Source: an uncultured Bacilli bacterium (GTDB taxonomy: Bacteria > Bacillota_I > Bacilli_A > RF39 > UBA660). From it: a stretch of 8,671 nucleotides of DNA. The stretch is from NCBI GenBank assembly GCA_947631885.1, contig CANRMZ010000042.1, positions 1-8,671 on the forward strand. The letters run 5' to 3'. Both the position numbers and the translations under genes were made by a program. How positions within the stretch are numbered: position 1 is the first letter of the stretch; every line of letters starts with the position of its first letter. The notes under the pieces are model-generated. The model had not been told where the DNA came from. It ran no database searches and was given only the letters and a program-made list of their open reading frames with translations. This document shows, piece by piece, positions 1 to 5,874 of the stretch.

Positions 1-3
1 CTA

Positions 4-624
4 TCAATCAGCTTTTTTGTTTGGGCAATCAATTAAGCAAGAAGAACATTTAGGATTTTTTGCCGTACAAGTATATCTACCTAAAAGAAGCAGTTGATGA
101 TTAACTCTATTGTATTCATCTTTGGTAAATAATTTCATTAAATTATTTTCTATTTCATTAACATCATTGGTATTCTTAACCAAGGTAAGGCGATTTGCTA
201 CCCTTGTTACATGGGTATCTACAGCCATTGTAGGAACATTAAATAACTCTGCTAAAACAACATTTGCTGTTTTATGCCCAACACCTGGAAGAGCTTCCAA
301 ATACTCTCTATTATTAGGCACATGGCCATTATAATCCTTTAATAGTCTGGTAGCTATTTCTTTAGTATAAATAGCTTTCTTAGTATATGATCCTAGCGAA
401 TGTATTTCCTTTTCCAAGATTTTTATATCAATATTACTTAAATCATTTAAAGTATATTTTTTAAATAACTCTTTAGTTACTATATTGACTCTTTTATCAG
501 TGCATTGAGCTGAAAGCATAACGGCAATTAATAGCTCATAATCTTTATTATATATAAGTTCACATTTAGGGTCAGGTACCATTATATCTAGCTTATTTTT
601 TAAATCATTAATATCAATCTTCAT
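4..624 (-). CDS. nth: Endonuclease III (DNA glycosylase/AP lyase)
   Basis: Base-excision repair enzyme that removes oxidised pyrimidines and cuts the resulting abasic site. The 206-aa length is normal. The helix-hairpin-helix (LPGVGHKTA, residues 112-120) carries the expected catalytic Lys118, and the catalytic Asp136 lies in VDTHVTRVANR. Four cysteines near the C-terminus (186, 193, 196, 200) form the iron-sulfur site, but the spacing is C-x6-C-x2-C-x3-C, with the last gap two residues shorter than the usual x5. It is last of cca-dnaD-nth; dnaD next to nth is also the Bacillus order. The ATG overlaps the end of dnaD by 11 bp. An in-frame TAG sits just before it and no Shine-Dalgarno sequence precedes it, so the start is fixed and translation is probably coupled to dnaD. 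The stop is TGA followed at once by TAG. Identification is very secure. Confidence 0.97.
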   Translation of the reverse strand: MKIDINDLKNKLDIMVPDPKCELIYNKDYELLIAVMLSAQCTDKRVNIVTKELFKKYTLNDLSNIDIKILEKEIHSLGSYTKKAIYTKEIATRLLKDYNGHVPNNREYLEALPGVGHKTANVVLAELFNVPTMAVDTHVTRVANRLTLVKNTNDVNEIENNLMKLFTKDEYNRVNHQLLLLGRYTCTAKNPKCSSCLIDCPNKKAD

Positions 625-1249
625 CTAACCAATTATACTCAAAGACTTTTGTTTCATATAGTTCTTCAGGATCTTCATCTTCTGCTCTTTTTTTCATATG
701 ATTATCAACATCTTTCAAGTCTTTAAAACCTTTCTTTTTCCATTCAAATAATACTTTATCGATGTATCTTAAAGTAGGTACCCCATTATAATTAGCTTCC
801 TTTAAGGCTCCTAAAATAAGTTCTTCGCTATAACCCGATAAAAGCCAAGCATTAATAAGCTCAAGATCCATACCTGTGAGATTATGACCATAGTTTTCTT
901 GAAATTTGCTATAGAAATCTTCTTTCTCATTTTCTGCTTTCTTTTTACTTTCAGTTTCTTTAATACCATTATATAAGTTTTCTAAAGAAACTTTTTCTAC
1001 TAATTTTCCGCGATTATCTTTCTCCGGATTTATAGTTATGAGTTTCTTTTCCATTAAACTTCCAAAAGCTGTTAAAACATCTTGTTCAGAAAGACATGTG
1101 GCTTTAGAAACTTTTTTAACATCAAATGATTGCTCATATTCATTATCAAAATACATTAAAACTATAAACTCTTTTAAAGACAAATCTCTTCTTAATGTTT
1201 CTTTTAAAAAGATTGTTTCAACAATAAATTTTTTATTATCTTTATCCAT
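614..1249 (-). CDS. dnaD: DnaD-family replication initiation protein
   Basis: Primosomal protein that helps load the replicative helicase during initiation and restart in Bacillota. It has 211 aa in the expected two-part layout: an N-terminal winged-helix part (about residues 10-95), a charged Lys/Glu-rich linker (96-112), and a C-terminal DnaD/DnaB-type domain (about 112-176) ending in the family's YxxxIxxxW signature, here Y162-x3-V166-x3-W170. The tail is acidic and ends in EYNWLDED. The start ATG lies 5 nt after the cca stop, with GGAAGG about 8 nt upstream inside the end of cca, so it belongs to the cca transcript. The gene ends in TGA inside the first codons of nth. Family identity is clear. 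The symbol rests on the C-terminal signature plus the dnaD-nth gene order; prophage DnaD-like proteins share the domain, but the housekeeping context argues against that. Confidence 0.94.
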   Translation of the reverse strand: MDKDNKKFIVETIFLKETLRRDLSLKEFIVLMYFDNEYEQSFDVKKVSKATCLSEQDVLTAFGSLMEKKLITINPEKDNRGKLVEKVSLENLYNGIKETESKKKAENEKEDFYSKFQENYGHNLTGMDLELINAWLLSGYSEELILGALKEANYNGVPTLRYIDKVLFEWKKKGFKDLKDVDNHMKKRAEDEDPEELYETKVFEYNWLDED

Positions 1250-1254
1250 TGTAC

Positions 1255-2328
1255 TTACCTTCCCATTAAGTATTTTATAATATCACTTTTCTTGTTTTTT
1301 AAATTACCATTTAATATCTGAATCTTGATATCATTCATAATTTCACTAACCATTTTACTAGGTTCTATTTGTAAAAGATTAATAACATCTTTACCTGTTA
1401 TTTCAATATCTTTCATCGATTTAATAGGTATTTTTTTGAAACTATTACTAATAACGTGCTTATCAATCCCAAGTATCTCTCCTGCTACCTGACAAACATA
1501 TAAACCATTATTAAATAAATCAAAGTTATTTATTTCTCCTTTTTTTACTATTTGTTTAATCTTAGCAATATTTTCTTTTTCCGTTTTACTAAATGTAATA
1601 GTAGGAGTATTAATTTGAGCCCACATTCCCAAGATATCTGATACATATTTAATTTCACTATATGTTATATTAAGCTCATCTTTAATGCCAGTTTCTTCAA
1701 GTAAAGATAAACCCTTTTGAAAATTAACAGAGCTTAGTATCTTACATAACTCTTCCTTTATTCTATCACTGCTAAGATTTTTAACTTTATTTTTGTTTTT
1801 TATTAGAGCATCATAAGTACTTTTTTCAATCGTAAAATCAAGTACACACGCAAAACGAATGGCTCTGAGAATTCTCAAAGGATCTTCACTAAATTTCTTA
1901 TTAACATTTCCTATCGATCTTACTACTTTATTTTTTAAATCTTCTTTACCTTTTAGTAAATCAATAATATTACCATTTTTATCCATACATAGGGAATTAA
2001 TAGTAAAATCTCTACGTTCTATATCTTCAAACAAATTACTTACATACTCTATTTCAATGGGATTTCTGCCTTGATACTTTAACTCTTTTCGATATGTAGT
2101 TATATCAATATTATACTTCTTTATTTTAAAGTTAAATCCCCCGTAGCCATTGGCATTTTGATTAAGAGGAAAGATACTTACAATTTCTTTTGGCAAAGCG
2201 TTAGTACATATATCAACATCATAGGTTTCTTTACCAAGCAAAAAGTCACGGACAAAACCGCCTACAATATAGGCTTCATATCCTTCATTTTCAATGCTTT
2301 TGAGAATATTTTTTACTATTTTATCCAT
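1255..2328 (-). CDS. cca: CCA tRNA nucleotidyltransferase (class II)
   Basis: Adds or repairs the 3' CCA of tRNAs using CTP and ATP without a nucleic-acid template. The 357-aa protein shows the class II motifs in order: motif A with GGFVRD (residues 23-28) and the metal-binding pair Asp37/Asp39 in YDVDI; RRDFTINSL (105-113, motif B); EDPLRILRAIRF (148-159, motif D, which reads the incoming base through Glu/Asp/Arg); and SDRIKEELCKIL (187-198, motif E). The tail beyond about residue 240 is divergent, and I see no HD phosphohydrolase domain, so it is a compact form, a little shorter than the roughly 400-aa Bacillus enzyme. A strong ribosome site GGCGGAG sits 5 nt before the ATG, directly downstream of an extended -10 promoter, making this the first gene of cca-dnaD-nth. 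Confidence 0.96.
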   Translation of the reverse strand: MDKIVKNILKSIENEGYEAYIVGGFVRDFLLGKETYDVDICTNALPKEIVSIFPLNQNANGYGGFNFKIKKYNIDITTYRKELKYQGRNPIEIEYVSNLFEDIERRDFTINSLCMDKNGNIIDLLKGKEDLKNKVVRSIGNVNKKFSEDPLRILRAIRFACVLDFTIEKSTYDALIKNKNKVKNLSSDRIKEELCKILSSVNFQKGLSLLEETGIKDELNITYSEIKYVSDILGMWAQINTPTITFSKTEKENIAKIKQIVKKGEINNFDLFNNGLYVCQVAGEILGIDKHVISNSFKKIPIKSMKDIEITGKDVINLLQIEPSKMVSEIMNDIKIQILNGNLKNKKSDIIKYLMGR

Positions 2329-2345
2329 ATAATCTCCGCCATTTT

Positions 2346-2374
2346 ATTGTATCATAACTTATGATATATTTCGA
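2346..2374 (-). promoter_or_regulatory. Extended -10 promoter of cca-dnaD-nth
   Basis: On the minus strand TGATACAAT (2346-2354) is an extended -10 element (TGn plus TACAAT, one mismatch to TATAAT). A weak -35 match, TCGAAA (2369-2374), sits 17 bp upstream. Transcription would begin near 2339-2340, giving a leader of only about 12 nt that is essentially the ribosome site GGCGGAG. The stretch lies just past the terminator of the upstream operon, where a new promoter is expected. A palindrome fills the spacer (separate entry). Confidence 0.65.
2350..2366. repeat. 17-bp perfect palindrome, candidate operator
   Basis: TATCATAA-C-TTATGATA is a perfect inverted repeat with 8-base arms around one central base. 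It occupies the -10/-35 spacer of the cca promoter and shares two bases with the -10 hexamer, so a bound dimer would block RNA polymerase. The core 7-1-7 layout resembles Fur/PerR/Zur-type boxes, but the half-site ATCATAA is not their consensus. It has no T-tract and lies before the predicted transcript start, so it is not a terminator. The cognate regulator is unknown; the membrane Xre-type protein encoded next door is one candidate. Confidence 0.55.
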
Positions 2375-2375
2375 C

Positions 2376-2402
2376 AAAAAAGCTGATATAAAATCAGCTT
2401 TT
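2376..2402 (-). terminator. Intrinsic terminator of the rhodanese-thioredoxin-HTH operon
   Basis: A 10-bp perfect stem (2378-2387 with 2393-2402: AAAAGCTGAT / ATCAGCTTTT) with a 5-nt loop is followed on the minus strand by a T-run that ends at 2376. The stem overlaps the first two bases of the TAA stop of the HTH gene. It separates this operon from the cca promoter. Confidence 0.85.
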
Positions 2403-3615
2403 AAGATAGGTCTTCAGAAATATAGTATTGAGCTCCATCGCTTGTAATAACAATTAAAATTCCATCAGCATCATCTTTATTATTCTTTTCAATAAAAATG
2501 CTATCTACATTATGAGGATCAGCCTTTTTAAAAGTTATTTCTTCATCCCACTTATAGTCATAATTTATTTCTCTATCCGAAATATACAAATCTCCATTTT
2601 TAGTCAAAACAAGCAGTTTAGCTTTACCATTACTGCCATATGATCTTTGAGCAATACCTTTTACATTTTCAGCAAACATAGTCTTTTGTCTATTACCTGT
2701 ATCTACAAGTATCAAAGCATCATCAGAAACTTTAAAAGTTACTTGCAAAGCTGCAATATAATCTTTATGAAGGTAAAAAGTTAATGATGTTTTTAATTCT
2801 AATTTTTCCTTTTTTGGATACCCCTCACTATCCGGAGTTAAAGGGGTTGTCTTTTTTTGTTCTTCTTTTAAATATTTTATTCCATATTCATCTAAGTCTT
2901 TAATGGTAATCTTGCCATTTTCTAAAGCTGATTTAATGTTTTCGGTTTTATCATTATAATAAGTTACAATAATATAGCTTGAATTTGTACACTCTAAAAA
3001 ATATTTATAATCACTATCTTCATAAAACATCTCTTTAGCAGAAGAACATCTAAAACCATCCTTATCTTTAGAAGTGTCTCTAATATCAGTAACTTGTTTA
3101 TTACTCTTTTCGGGCTTTTTAGTATCATTAGAGCATTTAAAGCCTGATAATTTAAATTTATGTTTTAATGTAACTTCATCATCTTCTGTACAATAAAAAC
3201 TATCCATCAAAAGTCCTTTATAAACATAACCTTCTCCATTTAAATAAGAAACCTTCCAACTTAACAAAGGATTTTTCTTTAAAGCTAAAGCTAATAATGT
3301 ATCACCTACAATCAAAACAACAATGATAATCGCTATAGTAAGTACTATAGTTCTGACTTTGTTTTTCTCTTTATAATCATCATAAGCATTAGTTAATAAG
3401 TCAGATCTATTATAATATTCTGTATGATTTAAAAAAGTATCAATACTTACATTCAAAGCTTGTGCTAGCTTTTTTAATTCTATTTCATCCGGAGATGTTT
3501 CACCTTTTTCCCAGCTTGCTAAAGTAAGAGTAGATACTCCGACTTTGTCTGCTAGTTTAGCAATGCTTTGTCTGCTTTTTTTTCTTAAATCATGAATTCG
3601 CTCGCCAATATTCAT
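2401..3615 (-). CDS. Xre-type HTH protein with one membrane span and four-Cys outer domain
   Basis: Probable one-component membrane regulator, target unknown. The 404-aa protein opens with an Xre/Cro-type helix-turn-helix (about residues 4-60; recognition region VSTLTLASWEKGETSPDE). A basic linker (KEKNKVR) leads into one strong membrane span (about 88-112), and the rest (113-404) should lie outside the cell. This outer part has exactly four cysteines (142, 161, 190, 209) in its first half. Then come a Lys/Pro/Thr-rich stretch (about 249-270) and a beta-rich C-terminus with repeated units of the type LLVLTKNGDLYIS (334-346) and ILIVITSDGAQYYIS (386-400), recalling beta-propeller blades. It is last of three genes, 21 nt after the thioredoxin-like gene. 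AAGGG lies 10 nt before the ATG, and in-frame TGA codons just upstream fix the start. RodZ has a similar HTH-span plan, but I see no RodZ tail. The architecture is secure; the function is inferred. Confidence 0.8.
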   Translation of the reverse strand: MNIGERIHDLRKKSRQSIAKLADKVGVSTLTLASWEKGETSPDEIELKKLAQALNVSIDTFLNHTEYYNRSDLLTNAYDDYKEKNKVRTIVLTIAIIIVVLIVGDTLLALALKKNPLLSWKVSYLNGEGYVYKGLLMDSFYCTEDDEVTLKHKFKLSGFKCSNDTKKPEKSNKQVTDIRDTSKDKDGFRCSSAKEMFYEDSDYKYFLECTNSSYIIVTYYNDKTENIKSALENGKITIKDLDEYGIKYLKEEQKKTTPLTPDSEGYPKKEKLELKTSLTFYLHKDYIAALQVTFKVSDDALILVDTGNRQKTMFAENVKGIAQRSYGSNGKAKLLVLTKNGDLYISDREINYDYKWDEEITFKKADPHNVDSIFIEKNNKDDADGILIVITSDGAQYYISEDLS

Positions 3616-3636
3616 TAATCATCATCCCTTTTCGCC

Positions 3637-4524
3637 CTAATTGTTTTCTAATAATTTATCAAAGTAAACATCATAACCATTTTGATAGTTATCCATTATT
3701 GCGTTTTTTATTTCATCTCCTGTTTCAGCTGTAAAGCCTTGAAAGACCTTATTACCAATAACAGTAAAAGGTACTCCTTCAATTTCTTCATTCATAGCAT
3801 CAGCAAAAGCCAAAAGAGCACTACGATTATTATCACTATTTGAAACTTCAAATAAATATAAATTATATTTTTCGCCATACTCATCTTTTATTTCTTCAAA
3901 AAAAGCTTTTTCTTTAGCACAAAATGGACATCCTTCACGCCAGAAAAGATAAACATTAACTTTATTATCTTCCCTTTTAATACCATCAAGTGTAAAACTA
4001 TAATTTACCTCTGGAGTTACAGGAGTTTCTTCATCACTTGGTATATACGTATAGTTATCTTTTCTTATCTTAATATAAGACTCAAGCCAAGTGGTAAAAG
4101 CATCACTTTCCTTGAACTTTTCAGTATCATCGTCACTTTCAGCATCTAAAAAATCTACCATTTTACCTTTTTTAAATATTACAAAAGATGGATAGTATTT
4201 AATATAATCAAAGGTTTCTGTATCTTTTATTTTAGAATAAGCTATTGTGTAATAAGATAAGCCTGTTTCTTTACTATAAGCATCTAGTATCTGACTTAAA
4301 CTATATGAAGTAGTACATAGAGGTTGATAAATAAAAAGCACAAAGCTTTCTTTATCTTTGATTAATTTATTAATATTACTAAGTTCAGTTTCTCTTGCTA
4401 TAGGATTAGCGTAATACTTATCCTCGAGATAAAATTTTTGTTTTTTTTCATAAAACCATAATCCTGTTAAAATTAAGCCAAGAACTATCAAAATGGCAAT
4501 TATTATTAATATTGTTTTCTTCAT
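3637..4524 (-). CDS. Membrane-anchored tandem thioredoxin-like protein
   Basis: Probable thiol-disulfide protein held at the membrane by an N-terminal signal-anchor (residues 4-24) with no lipobox cysteine. Two thioredoxin-like domains follow in 295 aa. Domain 1 (about 45-150) has a CTTS site with a single cysteine (Cys70) and a cis-Pro candidate in YPSFVIFKKGK (Pro112), so it cannot cycle as a normal dithiol pair. An acidic Pro/Thr linker (about 161-175) leads to domain 2 (about 176-290), which has a full WREGCPFC site (Cys199, Cys202) and the cis-Pro motif GVPFT (Pro252). The start ATG shares one base with the stop of the rhodanese gene (TAATG) with GAGG just upstream, so the two are translationally coupled. 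The pair of domains could pass electrons or disulfides to a partner. No DsbD/CcdA-type reductant gene is in the window. The fold is secure; the substrate is unknown. Confidence 0.85.
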   Translation of the reverse strand: MKKTILIIIAILIVLGLILTGLWFYEKKQKFYLEDKYYANPIARETELSNINKLIKDKESFVLFIYQPLCTTSYSLSQILDAYSKETGLSYYTIAYSKIKDTETFDYIKYYPSFVIFKKGKMVDFLDAESDDDTEKFKESDAFTTWLESYIKIRKDNYTYIPSDEETPVTPEVNYSFTLDGIKREDNKVNVYLFWREGCPFCAKEKAFFEEIKDEYGEKYNLYLFEVSNSDNNRSALLAFADAMNEEIEGVPFTVIGNKVFQGFTAETGDEIKNAIMDNYQNGYDVYFDKLLENN

Positions 4525-5213
4525 TATGCCTCGTGTAGTGTTTCAAAGTCGATATCATGATAAGGAACTTTCCAAAAAGCATACTTATCCTCTTTATCAT
4601 CTTGATATTTTACTTCAACATTATTATTACCTTTATAATACCAGTATCCACCGACATTATATATTTTTTCTTCATCCCAACCTAAAGATATAAGCATCTT
4701 TTTCGTATCGCCAGCGTATCCACCGCCACCGCACATTAAGAATATATATTTATCTTTAGGGAATAAATCTTCTAAAATAGCTAAAGATTCTTCATAGTTT
4801 GCTTCATACTTACCATCACTTGTTAAAGTAAATAAAGTATTACCTTTATAAGTATCCCCTACTTCTTCAGGAAGATTAGTGACATTAACAAGATATGGAT
4901 AAGGTACTACTTCAAAACCATTTACAAAACCTGATAAATAAGAATCACCACCAATAGATTCATAATTTCCTGGATCTTTTAGCATTCTAACATCTCGATA
5001 CACCGTATCATCTCTAAATAAATAATTATCGATTGTTTCTTCATTAATATTTTTATCAATGGCAAATTGTTCACCACGAATACCGGACGTAACTTCGGGT
5101 TTAGGTAAATCATATACTTCTTTATTCTTCTTTTTAGGTATACTAAATACTAATAAAAGGATTAAAGCTACAATTAATATTATGGAACCAATTTTATATA
5201 AATTTCTTTTCAT
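4524..5213 (-). CDS. Membrane-anchored rhodanese-like protein
   Basis: Probable sulfur-handling protein. After an N-terminal membrane anchor (about residues 8-25, no lipobox) the 229-aa protein has a single rhodanese domain: YRDVRMLKDPGNY (72-84) matches the DVR...P..Y start of the fold, VVPYPYLVN (102-110) corresponds to the usual A.NIP strand, and CGGGGYAG (161-168) is the active-site loop with Cys161, followed by LISLGWDEEKIYNVGGY (174-190), the closing L...G...v..l.GG pattern. The loop is all Gly up to Tyr, with none of the basic residues common in thiosulfate sulfurtransferases, so the sulfur donor may differ. Basic residues flank both sides of the span, so orientation is not certain; an outside domain is likelier given the thioredoxin-like partner. 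It is first gene of the operon, with a good promoter and AAAGGAG 6 nt before the ATG. Confidence 0.82.
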   Translation of the reverse strand: MKRNLYKIGSIILIVALILLLVFSIPKKKNKEVYDLPKPEVTSGIRGEQFAIDKNINEETIDNYLFRDDTVYRDVRMLKDPGNYESIGGDSYLSGFVNGFEVVPYPYLVNVTNLPEEVGDTYKGNTLFTLTSDGKYEANYEESLAILEDLFPKDKYIFLMCGGGGYAGDTKKMLISLGWDEEKIYNVGGYWYYKGNNNVEVKYQDDKEDKYAFWKVPYHDIDFETLHEA

Positions 5214-5231
5214 GTTCTACTCCTTTGCATC

Positions 5232-5271
5232 ATTATACTAATATTATAACATCTATAAAGTTTCTAATAAA
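5232..5271 (-). promoter_or_regulatory. Promoter of the rhodanese-thioredoxin-HTH operon
   Basis: On the minus strand TGTTATAAT is a perfect extended -10 (hexamer 5243-5248), with a weak -35, TTTATT (5266-5271), 17 bp upstream. A second TATAAT lies at 5232-5237, exactly 11 bp (about one helical turn) further on, so two overlapping starts are possible. Either would give a short leader of about 10-25 nt carrying the AAAGGAG ribosome site. It lies immediately past a terminator. Confidence 0.7.
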
Positions 5272-5272
5272 T

Positions 5273-5295
5273 AAAAAAAGTACCTAAGTACTTTA
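5273..5295 (-). terminator. Intrinsic terminator after the flavin-reductase-like gene
   Basis: A perfect 7-bp stem (5277-5283 AAAGTAC with 5288-5294 GTACTTT) with a 4-nt loop is followed on the minus strand by a run of T ending at 5273. The upstream arm overlaps the TAA stop codon at 5293-5295, as the other terminator in this window does with its own gene. The stem is short and AT-rich, but the position is right. Confidence 0.75.
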
Positions 5296-5853
5296 TTTAA
5301 GATTTAAGCCATCACTAAAGGCATTACCAACTCTATGACCTACTTCGTAATAACCATGAGTGTATGGATCAAAAGCTATAGCTTTAACTTTATCAATATC
5401 AACTTTATCATCAGTCATGACATTTTCATCTACTGAAGTATTAACTACTTTACCTACTACACCATAATCATCATATGTTATAAACTCACATTCCATACAA
5501 ATAGGAAATTCATTTATAATCGGAGCATTAACTCTTTCTGACTTCGTAGCACTAAGGCCACTTTTAGCAAACTTATTTGCATCAGTATTGCCTGATACTA
5601 CACCAAAGTAATCAGCCTCTTTAACATGGTTTGAATCAGCAATTGATACGGTAAAAGCTTTTCTTTCCTTTATATTTTTAACAGTCTTATGGCTTTCCGT
5701 TAAGTTAAGAACAACCTCATCACGATCTTTCATCATCCCCCAGGCAGCATTCATAACATTAACTGAACCATCCTCATTATAAGTAGCTATCATTAAAACA
5801 GGCATGGGAAATATAGCTTCGGTAGTACTAATATTTTTTCTCATTTTAATCAT
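5293..5853 (-). CDS. Flavin reductase family (FMN-binding split barrel) protein
   Basis: Probable FMN-binding oxidoreductase of the flavoredoxin/NADH:FMN reductase type, cytosolic. In 186 aa it shows the family pattern: PMPVLMIATYNEDGSVNVMNA near the start (residues 16-36, written as strand-turn-strand), AWGM (37-40), SHKTVKNIKE (54-63), GNTDANKFAKSGL (88-100), and PIINEFPICMECEF (111-124), the usual P.i.e.p..leC segment. It lies 21 nt after the radical SAM gene, presumably co-transcribed, and ends in a terminator. The start is uncertain: the ATG at 5853 has AAAGGTG 5 nt upstream, while the in-frame ATG three codons later (5844) has AAGGA at 8 nt. Both fit, and the difference is only MIK. Substrate is unknown; supplying reduced flavin or electrons to the neighbouring radical SAM enzyme is possible but unproven. 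Confidence 0.88.
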   Translation of the reverse strand: MIKMRKNISTTEAIFPMPVLMIATYNEDGSVNVMNAAWGMMKDRDEVVLNLTESHKTVKNIKERKAFTVSIADSNHVKEADYFGVVSGNTDANKFAKSGLSATKSERVNAPIINEFPICMECEFITYDDYGVVGKVVNTSVDENVMTDDKVDIDKVKAIAFDPYTHGYYEVGHRVGNAFSDGLNLK

Positions 5854-5874
5854 CCTTTCACCTTTAATTATATG

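Noticed and set aside
110..2364. Short plus-strand open frames at 110-334, 1038-1280, 1859-2074 and 2158-2364
   Set aside because: All are antisense to nth, dnaD and cca with no recognisable motif or start signal.
2820..2847. Inverted repeat ACCCCT / AGGGGT inside the HTH gene
   Set aside because: Only 6 bp with a 16-base loop, within coding sequence for a Lys/Pro/Thr-rich stretch and without a T-tract; probably chance.
3616..3628. Out-of-frame ATGs just upstream of the HTH gene as a regulatory upstream frame
   Set aside because: They touch the ribosome site with no spacing and read only about 11 codons to a TGA; a chance ATGATG is more likely.
4493..4693. Plus-strand open frame of 66 codons opposite the thioredoxin-rhodanese junction
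   Set aside because: Antisense to the coupled ends of two real genes, His/Tyr-rich composition, no ribosome site.
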